From NCBI GenBank assembly GCA_958296445.1, contig OY282565.1:3769570-3833569 (forward strand): a stretch of 64,000 bases of DNA. The letters run 5' to 3'. Source of the stretch: an uncultured Dehalococcoidia bacterium. GTDB lineage: Bacteria; Chloroflexota; Dehalococcoidia; Lucifugimonadales; UBA3495. Positions 42,830-50,462 of the stretch are shown in pieces (positions within the stretch are counted from its first letter, which is position 1; each line of letters opens with the position of its first letter). A program made the translations under genes and the position numbers. Under the pieces are notes generated by a model, which saw nothing but the letters and a program-made list of their open reading frames with translations, was not told the origin of the DNA and searched no databases.

Positions 42830-43052
42830 CCCGGTAAACCACTACGTAGTTTCTCACAATCAGTTGCCGGATATTCCGGGAATGAAACCCAGGAATCAAT
42901 CTACCCATCTCAGGAAATTCCGACAACATCTGAACCGCGTCCTGTATCCTGTCGGATATAGCCACCGAGTATTGTCTGGAATATCGCGCAATGTGTATTT
43001 CAATGCCCACCAGGTCATCAAGAGCGTCCGGTGTCCATATCACTTCCGCCAT
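42792..43052 (-). CDS. ParE-type toxin with replaced C-terminus (TA2)
   Basis: 86 residues: [40 protein letters not shown] and [15 protein letters not shown] are standard ParE/RelE blocks. After YRVVGD the normal tail (about 15 residues with the last strand) is gone; the reading continues AGRAAQPL out of the trpG fragment in another frame. The toxin is therefore C-terminally truncated. Start ATG 43052 overlaps the antitoxin gene by 13 bp. Confidence 0.7.
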   Translation of the reverse strand: MAEVIWTPDALDDLVGIEIHIARYSRQYSVAISDRIQDAVQMLSEFPEMGRLIPGFHSRNIRQLIVRNYVVVYRVVGDAGRAAQPL

Positions 43053-43234
43053 TGCGTCATCCGCCGCCTCACTTCCTCGTGAGGAATCCCTTTGCCCTGT
43101 GCAATTTCCCTCTCCCCACGCTCGATTCTGTAAAGGAGATAAAGGCGTTCCATCGCGTCTTCGATAGTTTCTTCCGCGGTTGCCTCATCCGGGAGTTCTT
43201 GCATCAATCTGATTATTTCCTCTTTTATGGTCAT
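43040..43234 (-). CDS. Antitoxin-like protein of TA2
   Basis: 64 residues from ATG 43234 with AGGAGC eight bases ahead. Helical and acidic: [47 protein letters not shown]. It precedes and overlaps a ParE toxin gene, the usual antitoxin-first order. The DNA-binding class is not recognised. Paralogue of the TA1 antitoxin. Confidence 0.65.
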   Translation of the reverse strand: MTIKEEIIRLMQELPDEATAEETIEDAMERLYLLYRIERGEREIAQGKGIPHEEVRRRMTQWRK

Positions 43235-43323
43235 CGTTCTTGCTCCTAGCAATTATCCGGCCCCGCAACAGCTATCAGAGCTACGCCTTCTCATCAGCTC
43301 CAATATACCGTCTTTCCCCGTCA

Positions 43324-43932
43324 TCATCCCTCCGGTTCGCTATGCTGCGCTACCCCGCCGTGCCGCGCTACCCGGTGCAAATAGTTCTGCAACAGCCGTT
43401 TGCCTTCAGGCGTCATTATAGACTCCGGGTGAAACTGCACCCCCTCCACCGGATGCTCCTTATGCCGCAGGCCCATAATCAGCCCGTTTGCGGTGCGGGC
43501 AGTCACTTCCAGAGAATCCGGCACCGTCTCCGGGTAGACTACCAGCGAATGATAGCGAATCGCCTCAAAAGGGTTGGGCAGCCCGGCCAGCACCCCCGCG
43601 CCGTTATGATGAATCATCGAAGTCTTGCCGTGTCGTATCTCCCCCGCCCGCCCCACGTGCGCCCCGTAAACATAGCCCACGCACTGATGCCCCAAACAAA
43701 CGCCCAGAGTCGGCACTCGCCCCCCAAAACGGCGGATAACGTCGTTAGACACCCCCGCCTCCACCGGCGTACAAGGGCCGGGCGAAATCACGATGCCGTC
43801 CGGGCCCATAGCCTCAATCTCCTCCAGACTGATTTTATCGTTGCGGTGGACATCAACCTCCGCCCCCAACTCAGTGAGATACTGGTAAAGGTTATAGGTG
43901 AAGCTGTCGTAGTTGTCGATAAGCAGCAACAT
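43324..43932 (-). CDS. trpG: Anthranilate synthase component II (glutamine amidotransferase)
   Basis: 202 residues from ATG 43932 (GGAGGG upstream); the longer frame to 44145 is repeat DNA. LLIDNYDSFTYNLYQYL opens the class I amidotransferase; SPGPCTP, GVCLGHQCVG (nucleophile Cys) and [11 protein letters not shown] (catalytic His and Glu) complete the triad. It supplies ammonia to TrpE. Followed by the TA modules and a duplicate of its own 3' end. Confidence 0.95.
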   Translation of the reverse strand: MLLLIDNYDSFTYNLYQYLTELGAEVDVHRNDKISLEEIEAMGPDGIVISPGPCTPVEAGVSNDVIRRFGGRVPTLGVCLGHQCVGYVYGAHVGRAGEIRHGKTSMIHHNGAGVLAGLPNPFEAIRYHSLVVYPETVPDSLEVTARTANGLIMGLRHKEHPVEGVQFHPESIMTPEGKRLLQNYLHRVARHGGVAQHSEPEG

Positions 43933-43992
43933 AGTTTTCCCTCCGAAAATTTTGTATGTTCCTGTCGGATTTCCGCCACTCCCGCCCCATTC

Positions 43993-44037
43993 CGTCATTC
44001 CCGCAAATGCGGGAACCCACAAGCAGGAATGACGGAA
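43993..44037. repeat. REP-like palindrome upstream of trpG
   Basis: CCGTCATTCCCGCAAATGCG is followed by GGAACCCACAAGCAGGAATG and GACGG: two nested inverted repeats between the VOC gene and trpG. A hairpin here could affect mRNA processing within the operon. Confidence 0.6.
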
Positions 44038-44068
44038 AGAATCCCCCGCGCCCCGGCATCGCCGCAAG

Positions 44069-44509
44069 CTAGAACAGCTCAACGAACTCCAGCCAATTGC
44101 CGTCCGGATCCTGCGCGTAACAGGCTTTGCGGGCCAGCTCGCCATCCTCGCCGAACATCGCCGCCGGCGGATTGTTGTAGCTCAGACCGCGCTCGCAAGT
44201 TTCGGCATAGAAGCGGTCTATATCCTCCACAAAGAACGCCAAATGCGCCGCGCCCAAGTCATTGCGGGCCACGCCGCCCTTGCCGCTGGCCGGTGACAAA
44301 TACTGAATCAGCTCCAGTTGATGCCCCTCGCCCATATCCACAAAGCCCCCCTTGATGTGGGCGCCCGGAAAAGCCAGCACCTGCTCCACAAACTCCCCCT
44401 GCCGCTCAGTGCGCCCGGCAACGCGCATCCCCAGGATCTCGGAGTAGAAGCGCACCGATTCCTCAATGTCCCGAACCACAAATCCAGTGTGGAAAAAGGA
44501 TTTCAGCAT
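44069..44509 (-). CDS. VOC family protein (glyoxalase/dioxygenase-like)
   Basis: 146 residues with the two beta-alpha-beta-beta-beta units: FFHTGFVVRDIEESVRFYSEILGMRV and AAHLAFFVEDIDRFYAETCERG; metal ligands are likely His 7, Glu (HQLELIQYL), His (AAHLAF) and Glu (NWLEFVELF), so a metal-binding, probably active, enzyme. Substrate unknown. It lies between trpE and trpG on the same strand, thus under the T-box control, which is unusual. Confidence 0.85.
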   Translation of the reverse strand: MLKSFFHTGFVVRDIEESVRFYSEILGMRVAGRTERQGEFVEQVLAFPGAHIKGGFVDMGEGHQLELIQYLSPASGKGGVARNDLGAAHLAFFVEDIDRFYAETCERGLSYNNPPAAMFGEDGELARKACYAQDPDGNWLEFVELF

Positions 44510-44567
44510 TTTCGACCTCCAAATTTCAGGTTATGGAATGACGGGATGATAACCTAATGACAGGGTA

Positions 44568-46043
44568 TCAGAATCCCGCTTCGGCCACGTCTATGGCCCG
44601 CATCAGCGCCCCCGACTTGTGCCGCGTTTCCATATACTCGTCCTCGGCCACGCTATCCGCCACTATCCCGCCACCGGCCTGCACATACATCACGCCGTCC
44701 CCGTCCCCCAGCGGCTTGTAGATGCCCGTCCGCAGCACCAGCGCGGTGTCCATATTGCCCGAAAACCCGAAATAGCCCACCGCGCCGCCGTAAGGGCCGC
44801 GCTTTTCGCCCTCGATTTCCGCGATTATCTCCATAGCCCGAATCTTGGGAGCCCCGGAAACCGTGCCAGCCGGAAAGCAGGAGCGCAGGGCGTCATAAGG
44901 CGTCAAGTCCCGCCGCAGCCGCCCCTCCACGTGGGAAACCAAGTGCATCACGTGGGAAAACCGCTCCACTTCCATCATACGAGTGACTTCCACCGTGCCG
45001 GGATCGCTCACCCGTCCAATATCATTGCGCCCCAGATCCAGCAACATAACGTGTTCGGCCCGCTGCTTTTCGCTGTTCTTCAGCTCCGATTCGTTGGCGG
45101 CGTCCTCGCCCGGCGTGCGGCCCCGGGGCCGGGTGCCGGCGATGGGATGCGTGGCCGCTATGCCGTCCTCCACCTTTACCACCGTTTCGATGGCCGCCCC
45201 GACAATCTGAAACCCGTCCAGATTCAGATAGTACATATACGGCGACGGGTTGACGCTACGCAGGGCGCGGTAAATCTGAAAGGGATGGGCGCTAGTGCGC
45301 CGGGAAAACCGCTGCGAGTTCACTACCTGAATGATGTCGCCCGCATTGACGTACTCAACGCACTTTTCGATGGCCTCGGCGTAGCCGTCGGGGGTGTAGT
45401 TGGATTCTACCGGCGAGCCGCCGTTCTTCCCGAAGCCGTCGCCCTTCAACTCAGGCGGCAGGACAAGAGGTTGTCCCAGCCGGGCAACCATATCGTCAAT
45501 GCGGGCGGTGGCCTCGGCGTAGGCTTTCTCCACATCCCCGTAAAGGTAGGCGTGGCTGACCACCTTGATGTCGTGGCGCAGGTGGTCGAAAATCAGGATG
45601 GTCTCCCCGAACATAAACACCGACTCCGGCAGCCCCTGGGGGTCGGCGGGCATTTCCGGCACCCGCGGCTCGAAATAGCGGATGCTGTCATAAGCCAGAT
45701 ACCCCACCGCCCCGCCGTGAAACCCCGGCAGCCCGTCCATCGGAACCAGCTTATACTGCGACATTTCCTCTTCCACCAGCGTCAGCGGGTCAACCTCTCC
45801 CGCAGGCTGGCCCGGGCCAGTGGTAATAACCTTGTAGGGATCCGCGCCGATGAAGCTGTAGCGGCCCATCCGCTCGCCGCCCTCCACGCTCTCCAGCAGA
45901 TAGGAATAGGCGCCGCGGGCCACCTTGAGATAGGCCGAAACCGGCGTCTCCAAATCGGCGTGAATCGAGCGGTACACCGGCGCCAGGTTGCCGCGGCCCT
46001 CCCGCGCCATTGCCTTCACCTGCGACAGGCTAGGGTAATACAT
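44568..46043 (-). CDS. trpE: Anthranilate synthase component I
   Basis: 491 residues from ATG 46043; longer frames run back into the T-box leader. The N-terminal part has LETPVSAYLKV (Trp feedback-site region, LE..S) and the C-terminal chorismate-binding domain has DIIQVVNSQRFSRRTSAHPF, PSPYMYYL, HPIAGTRPRGRTPGED, HVMLLDLGRNDIGRVS, SHVEGRL and CFPAGTVSGAPKIRAMEII, all diagnostic. First step of tryptophan synthesis. Its leader carries a tryptophan T-box. Confidence 0.96.
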   Translation of the reverse strand: MYYPSLSQVKAMAREGRGNLAPVYRSIHADLETPVSAYLKVARGAYSYLLESVEGGERMGRYSFIGADPYKVITTGPGQPAGEVDPLTLVEEEMSQYKLVPMDGLPGFHGGAVGYLAYDSIRYFEPRVPEMPADPQGLPESVFMFGETILIFDHLRHDIKVVSHAYLYGDVEKAYAEATARIDDMVARLGQPLVLPPELKGDGFGKNGGSPVESNYTPDGYAEAIEKCVEYVNAGDIIQVVNSQRFSRRTSAHPFQIYRALRSVNPSPYMYYLNLDGFQIVGAAIETVVKVEDGIAATHPIAGTRPRGRTPGEDAANESELKNSEKQRAEHVMLLDLGRNDIGRVSDPGTVEVTRMMEVERFSHVMHLVSHVEGRLRRDLTPYDALRSCFPAGTVSGAPKIRAMEIIAEIEGEKRGPYGGAVGYFGFSGNMDTALVLRTGIYKPLGDGDGVMYVQAGGGIVADSVAEDEYMETRHKSGALMRAIDVAEAGF

Positions 46044-46057
46044 AATCGCGCTCCAAA

Positions 46058-46088
46058 CAAAAAGACCCGTCCTTATAAGGGACGAGTC
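46058..46088 (-). terminator. T-box regulated intrinsic terminator
   Basis: Stem GACTCGTCC with GGACGGGTC around CTTATAA (one G-T pair), followed by five T. Its 5' arm is what the antiterminator formed by the T-box motif would compete for. Confidence 0.9.
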
Positions 46089-46356
46089 CAGCATCGTGTT
46101 GCCACCCTTTTTCTCCGGCGCAGGCGCAAACGCAGACCGCCATAACCGGAATCTCAACCGGCGTGGGGGCCTACAGTCTAATCAGCCCCGTGCCGCGGGC
46201 CGCTAACGGGGCCCCTCCGTCTCAGCCTAGCCCGCCGCGCCGGACGCGCACGAGTTCAACCTGCGGCTCCAGGGTCCATTCACGCCTCCGCTCTGAGCGC
46301 CGGCTCACACCAAACCCGGCTCGCTTAACCCCGCCGGAAGCCTACTACTCCCCTTC
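46058..46356 (-). promoter_or_regulatory. Tryptophan T-box riboswitch ahead of trpE
   Basis: The minus-strand leader starts GAAGGGGAGTAGTAGG, has the Stem I signature GGTGTGAGCC, and a specifier loop GTGAATGGACC with TGG (Trp) at 46278-46276. The conserved T-box AAGGGTGGCAACACG lies at 46108-46095 and pairs with tRNA-CCA in its TGG bulge. A strong terminator follows: GACTCGTCC / GGACGGGTC with TTTTT (46088 to about 46058), ending 15 bp before the trpE ATG. Uncharged tRNA-Trp should favour the antiterminator and switch on trpE and the genes after it. Confidence 0.93.
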
Positions 46357-46390
46357 ACAGCCTTTCAACATATTCAATTGTGCGACTACC

Positions 46391-46419
46391 ACCCTACCCC
46401 ACCCGGGCCAACCTGTCAA
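46391..46419 (-). promoter_or_regulatory. Sigma-70-like promoter of the trp cluster
   Basis: TTGACA (46419-46414), a 17-base spacer and TAGGGT (46396-46391) on the minus strand. The start would fall near 46384, about 28 bases before the first T-box element. A perfect -35 with a weak -10. Confidence 0.6.
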
Positions 46420-46443
46420 GGGGTCATCGCCGCCCTTTCCGGT

Positions 46444-46860
46444 TCAGTCATCCCGCAACAGCGCGGTAAAGCCCGCTTGCCGAAAATCCCGGTCGTAGGC
46501 CAAAACGTCCTGAATACCCCGATTATTCATTATCAGAAAGCTGGAGCAATCAACTATACTCCATTGCTTGTCCAATCGTTGCGAGTAGAGCCGGACAGCA
46601 TCCCAAAAAAGTTGACTGGTGAGCGGCACAATTTCCATATTAGGGTTGCTTCGGATATTTTCCAATGCAACAACGCCTTGTCCGCGGTCATATTCCCCAA
46701 GTTTCGACACATGGTTTAGAAACTCGACCAGCACCAGCTCACTGGTAACTATCCGGTAAGAGTCGAGTAATTGAGTGACAAGTCTAGCTTTTTGATGCAA
46801 TGGATCCATTGCGTATTGCATCGCAACCCAGTACCCGGTATCCGCAAATACCTCCTCCAT
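46444..46860 (-). CDS. PIN-domain protein (VapC-like)
   Basis: 138 residues. The PIN acidic residues are in place: Asp of FADTGYWVA (about 7), Glu of SELVLVEFLN, Asp of QWSIVDCSSF and Asp of DVLAYDRDF. PIN proteins cleave RNA and act as toxins with a partner antitoxin. Its ATG overlaps the TAA of the DUF1828 gene by one base (TAATG), so the two are translationally coupled. Start 46860. Confidence 0.82.
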   Translation of the reverse strand: MEEVFADTGYWVAMQYAMDPLHQKARLVTQLLDSYRIVTSELVLVEFLNHVSKLGEYDRGQGVVALENIRSNPNMEIVPLTSQLFWDAVRLYSQRLDKQWSIVDCSSFLIMNNRGIQDVLAYDRDFRQAGFTALLRDD

Positions 46861-47450
46861 TACTCTTCTTTCGGAAAGTCGTAAAGGTAATGTTTATAAT
46901 TTTTGGCGAAGTCGTGAGGCGGTGGAACATATCCTTCCGGTTCCGGGTTTTCTCTGCGGATTCTGTCGAACATTTCGTTAAGCGATTCGCCTGCCGCGCG
47001 GCCCAACTTTCCATCCAATTCAACGCCTTCCGGCGCGTTCCCATCTACGTCTTCCGCCAAGCCGGAAGCGAACAGGCCGGACACCGCCAAACTCGCCGAT
47101 ATGACGCTCTGAAGATAGTTAATTCCGCCTGCGTTGTCAAATACAAGCGTATAATCATCATAAGACAGCTCCGCGCAAAAGAGACGGGCGACGCGATGAA
47201 TCCGGTCCAAGTTCTGCCCACTCAACTTCAGCCCCTGTTTCTGAAGCCCGGCAAGGGTTTTCCCTGCGTCGGTAAAACGCATTTTACCGTTATCAAGAAA
47301 CCGCACTTCTATTTCGATTATCTCATTGTCCGCCCGGAAAAAAGGAGTCTCAATGATACAAACGTCCCCACATTCCTTGACCCTGAAACCGTATGCTTGC
47401 CATCCGATAAACTGGCTGATAATTCTCCAAGCCTGATTAGTCCCGGTCAT
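46860..47450 (-). CDS. DUF1828 domain protein, coupled to PIN toxin
   Basis: 196 residues. The DUF1828 core is DVCIIETPFFRADNEIIEIEV and FLDNGKMRFTDAGKTLAGL, residues ~30-75. The remainder (KLSGQNLDRIHRVARLFC, LQSVISASLAVSGLF, ending NYKHYLYDF) is helical. DUF1828 proteins occur with nucleases in several small mobile modules; here the partner is a PIN gene directly downstream. It may act as the neutralising partner or bind the target; unproven. Start ATG 47450. Confidence 0.72.
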   Translation of the reverse strand: MTGTNQAWRIISQFIGWQAYGFRVKECGDVCIIETPFFRADNEIIEIEVRFLDNGKMRFTDAGKTLAGLQKQGLKLSGQNLDRIHRVARLFCAELSYDDYTLVFDNAGGINYLQSVISASLAVSGLFASGLAEDVDGNAPEGVELDGKLGRAAGESLNEMFDRIRRENPEPEGYVPPPHDFAKNYKHYLYDFPKEE

Positions 47451-47490
47451 CGCCTAATCTCCTTATCCTACATATACCACACCACCCCCC

Positions 47491-47922
47491 TCACACCGTC
47501 GGCTCCCCCAACCCGCCGCACCCCGCGGGCGCCGCCTCGCCCTCCCCCGGCCAAGGCGGGGTAGTATGGCAGAGAAATCGCAAAGCCGCGCCAGGGGCCG
47601 CGGCGAACTGAAACCGCCACCCGACAGGAATAACCAACACATCCCCCGGCGCCACCGCCTGCGGCAACACGGACGCCCCAGCAACCCCCGGCGGACACCG
47701 CCACACCCAACCCCCGCCCTCCAGAATGTACCAGATTTCCTCCACAGTGCGATGATACACCGGACGCGAAACCTCCCCCGCCGCCAGCGTCACCTCCACC
47801 ATACTACTAAACCTAGCCCCCTGCCCCAGACCAACCAACAGACGAATCTCCGAACCGTCCGGCGCAATCACATCGGCCACCCCGCCCCGCCGCGACAACC
47901 GAGGCGGCATCTCAAACCCCAT
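47491..47922 (-). CDS. Cupin-domain protein
   Basis: 143 residues from ATG 47922 with AAGGAG eight bases ahead; the longer frame to 47949 starts inside a Family A element. RPVYHRTVEEIWYILEGGGWVW is cupin motif 1 (His, Glu-x-x-x-x-x-Gly) and PGDVLVIPVGWRFQFAA motif 2. The metal site seems partial: the second His of motif 1 is replaced by Thr-Val-Glu spacing, and motif 2 lacks its His. Probably a small-molecule binder. The C-terminal ~20 residues are low complexity. Confidence 0.78.
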   Translation of the reverse strand: MGFEMPPRLSRRGGVADVIAPDGSEIRLLVGLGQGARFSSMVEVTLAAGEVSRPVYHRTVEEIWYILEGGGWVWRCPPGVAGASVLPQAVAPGDVLVIPVGWRFQFAAAPGAALRFLCHTTPPWPGEGEAAPAGCGGLGEPTV

Positions 47923-47937
47923 CAACAGACTCCTTAG

Positions 47938-48117
47938 AGAAAATTGCAAAACTACTTTCCGCTACTTGTCATTCTGAGCAACCTGCCCGCCATTCCGAGC
48001 AAGGATCTGCCATTCTGAGCAAAGATCTGTCATTCTGAGCAAAGCGAAGAATCCCACCTTGGGCAGTGAGACCCTTCCCTTAGCTCAAAGCAACAAACGG
48101 GAATTTCGCAATTCTCT
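47938..48117. mobile_element. Family A MITE-like element with four internal units
   Basis: Left AGAAAATTGCAAAACTAC, right GGAATTTCGCAATTCTCT, about 180 bp. Four CATTCTGAGCAA-type units precede GCGAAGAATCCCACCTTGGG, GAGACCCTTCCCTTAGCTCA. It lies between the enoyl-CoA hydratase and cupin genes (both minus strand) and touches the cupin ribosome-binding site. Confidence 0.7.
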
Positions 48118-48144
48118 CTTTATTAACGCAACAGCACCAGGCAG

Positions 48145-48918
48145 TTAAGACTCCGCAGGCTTCCGCCCCTTGCGGTCAAGAAAATCACGGAACCCCTCCT
48201 CCACAGTCAAACCCCGGAAGCGGCCTTGACGCGCCTCGATTTCGTTCCTGAACTGTTCCTGCAACGGCAGCCCCGTATGCTCAATCAGCAACTGCTTGAT
48301 ATTGTTCACTCCATCGGGCCGGTTCTTGGCGATTCCGGCGGCCACCTCAATAGTCTTGTCCATCAGTTGCTCCGACGGCACCAAATGGTTAATCAGGCCG
48401 ATATGATACGCTTCGTCGGCGAACACCTCCCGCCCGCTGTACAGCAGCTCCTTCGCCTTGCCCCAACCCACCAAAGTAGGCAGACTCCAAGTGGCGTTAA
48501 GCTGCCCGTAATTGACCGCCAAAAACCGGAAACTGCTCTTTTCGCAGCCGATAAGAAAATCCAGGCTGGTAGCCATAACCGTCCCGCCGCCATAGCAAAG
48601 ACCGTTAATCGCCCCGATAAGCGGCTTGCTGCAAGTAGCCATGTGCCAAGTATACCCGGCCCGCTCTGCCGCCGCCGCGTCCCGCTGCTCCTCATTAAGC
48701 TCCCGGTTCTCGTGGATGTCCGCCCCCGCGGAAAAAGCCCGCTCACCCGCCCCGGTGATAACCACCGCGCCAATGCCATCATCGGCTTCCGCTTCGGCCA
48801 AAAACTGGTCCACCTCCCGCACCAGCTTAAGGCTGAGGGCATTCAGCACCTCAGGCCGGTTCAGAGTAACGATAGCCACCCGGTCCACCTGCTCAGTGGA
48901 GATAACCTCAAAAGCCAT
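48145..48918 (-). CDS. Enoyl-CoA hydratase/isomerase family protein
   Basis: 257 residues from ATG 48918 with AAGGAG upstream. VAIVTLNRPEVLNALSLKL, ERAFSAGADIHENREL (first oxyanion strand), INGLCYGGGTVMATSLDFLIG (second) and SGREVFADEAYHIGLINHLV are crotonase blocks. At the usual first catalytic Glu (GG-x-E) this protein has GGGTVMATSLD, with Thr/Val instead, so hydratase activity in the standard way is doubtful; an isomerase, thioesterase or C-C lyase activity is possible. Confidence 0.85.
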   Translation of the reverse strand: MAFEVISTEQVDRVAIVTLNRPEVLNALSLKLVREVDQFLAEAEADDGIGAVVITGAGERAFSAGADIHENRELNEEQRDAAAAERAGYTWHMATCSKPLIGAINGLCYGGGTVMATSLDFLIGCEKSSFRFLAVNYGQLNATWSLPTLVGWGKAKELLYSGREVFADEAYHIGLINHLVPSEQLMDKTIEVAAGIAKNRPDGVNNIKQLLIEHTGLPLQEQFRNEIEARQGRFRGLTVEEGFRDFLDRKGRKPAES

Positions 48919-48990
48919 ACTCAACAAAACTCCTTCAAGCCGCCCCACCCAACCGGGAGCGCGGCCCATATATTGGAACGGAAAATATAC

Positions 48991-49554
48991 TCAGAAGCGA
49001 AAAGGCGCAATCGTGGGCCATTTACCAATCGCCCGGTCATTGGCCCACTTTCTACATTCTGACACAATCTGACAAACTTCAAATTGGCTGTCGGTATATG
49101 GCATTCTAGCATGATATTCGCGAACTGTATTAGCGACTAGGGAATTGTCCGGGGTATAATATCTGATAGGAAATAGAATCGCAGTCTTGGAACTGATTTC
49201 CGGGACTCCTCTGAAATCTGCGATTTCCGCTATCGTTCCATAGCTGTTAGAAGTATGAAGTATTATTACCAAGTCCACATTCAGGCTACTTAGAAGCCTG
49301 CGTTCTTGGTCCAAAAGTGGTTCACTGGTGGGGTCTGATACTACGTATTCTTCAGGGAAGAATGGACTGTGACCGTCCTTTTCCAATTCTTCACGAATCT
49401 GCTTGCGCTTTCTGCTATCGGCAGTGTCAGAGTTGCCTAGACTCGGCAAGCCCGGGCCCAAAACAGCAACGGATATGCTGGTTTTCTGTGTTGCTGCTAT
49501 TTCTCTGGATTTGCGCACTACCCGGTCTTTGAATGCGTCCGTAGATTCAATCAT
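48991..49554 (-). CDS. TIR/nucleoside-deoxyribosyltransferase-like Rossmannoid protein
   Basis: 187 residues. The fold pattern is ISVAVLGPGLPSLG (strand plus Gly loop), RKRKQIREELEKDGHSPFFP, LLDQERRLLSSLNVDLVIIL and SNSYGTIAEIADF, with the late Ser and Glu in the place of the NAD- or nucleoside-cleaving Glu of TIR/NDT-like proteins. This group often cleaves NAD+ or nucleosides in bacterial defence. Its ATG overlaps the stop of the upstream gene by 4 bp (ATGA). The DNA is clearly AT-richer than its surroundings. Assignment by pattern only. Confidence 0.45.
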   Translation of the reverse strand: MIESTDAFKDRVVRKSREIAATQKTSISVAVLGPGLPSLGNSDTADSRKRKQIREELEKDGHSPFFPEEYVVSDPTSEPLLDQERRLLSSLNVDLVIILHTSNSYGTIAEIADFRGVPEISSKTAILFPIRYYTPDNSLVANTVREYHARMPYTDSQFEVCQIVSECRKWANDRAIGKWPTIAPFRF

Positions 49555-49889
49555 GCGCCCTCAATGGATTCTATAAATTTTTGGCCTGCTTCGGTGATAT
49601 AGATTACGTTCTCTCCTATTTCGCAGAAATTCGCCGCCGTCAATTTCGCCAGAGGTATGCCATTTTCGCAAGAATCAAAATCCGAGATTTCCACGACGAC
49701 ATCCTGATAAATGTCAACCAGAAGCCTCAACGCAGCCTCGTCATTGAAAACCTCGCTGGCTTTCCGCTGGAAGTGATCATTGGCGTTCTTAAGACTCCGA
49801 CTGATGTTTTCAGGTGAATTTGCGATGTCTCTGAACGAATCTCCAGTACGCCGTTCTTGGGTGTGGTAATTTCGCAAGTTAATTCTCAT
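49551..49889 (-). CDS. Small protein with winged-helix-like C-terminus, partner of 48991
   Basis: 112 residues: a helical N-terminal half (NISRSLKNANDHFQRKASEVF) and an end GIPLAKLTAANFCEIGENVI..YITEAGQKFIESI that resembles a winged helix (helix, LT-turn, wing, T-x-x-G-x-x-F). It precedes and overlaps the TIR/NDT-like gene, so it may regulate or neutralise it, or read the trigger. No family recognised. AT-rich like its partner; the upstream 220 bp to the IS element hold nothing that I recognise. Confidence 0.5.
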   Translation of the reverse strand: MRINLRNYHTQERRTGDSFRDIANSPENISRSLKNANDHFQRKASEVFNDEAALRLLVDIYQDVVVEISDFDSCENGIPLAKLTAANFCEIGENVIYITEAGQKFIESIEGA

Positions 49890-50177
49890 AATCCGCCCCC
49901 ATCGCCAGTTTGCGCCCGCAGTATCCTGTCAAACCGCAGTGCTGTCAAGCCTAATCCCCAGCGGAACCGTCCCCCACCCCTGCTAAGGCAACCCTGCCTG
50001 AGCCACGAAATCCGCCCCATCCAACCGCTCAGCCCGCCCGTCGCCGGACAGTACCCAGGATTTAATCCTACCAAAACAGCGAGTACAATGTACAGCCTGC
50101 TACTTGGCTGGTATTCTTAACATAAGGGGGCATTGGATTTATAATTGGCTGCCAGCCCATTATCAGGAGGTACAGCG

Positions 50178-50462
50178 ATGGCGCGGGCCCGGGTTTACCG
50201 CCATGATGTCCGCTGCCCCGGTTGCGGCTCCAATTGGATGCGCAAGGACGGGTTCTCCGGCAGCCGGCAGGCTTACCGCTGCGGGGACTGCCGCCGCCGC
50301 CACCTGCCCGGCGGGGCTTACCTTCGTCCGGGGCCGGAGGTCAAGGAGCGGGGCATTGATTTGTATTTGGAAGGCAACAGCCTGAGCGCCGTCGGGCGGA
50401 TTTTGGGGTACAGCGCCGCCGCGGTGCAGGGGTGGGTCAAAAAAAGGGGCGGCAAGCCCTGA
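50178..50462 (+). CDS. IS1 InsA-like protein
   Basis: 94 residues from ATG 50178 (AGGAGG upstream). VRCPGCGSNWMRKDGFSG, then YRCGDCRRRHLPGG form the four-Cys zinc finger; RGIDLYLEGNSLSAVGRILG and SAAAVQGWVKKRG the HTH of IS1 InsA. It binds the ends and represses transposition; with frameshifting it becomes the N-terminus of the transposase. Confidence 0.88.
   Translation: MARARVYRHDVRCPGCGSNWMRKDGFSGSRQAYRCGDCRRRHLPGGAYLRPGPEVKERGIDLYLEGNSLSAVGRILGYSAAAVQGWVKKRGGKP

Noticed and set aside
49890..50109. Possible tRNA or small RNA between the small gene and IS1
   Set aside because: No cloverleaf, no TTCGA-type loop and no strong hairpin could be found by eye.
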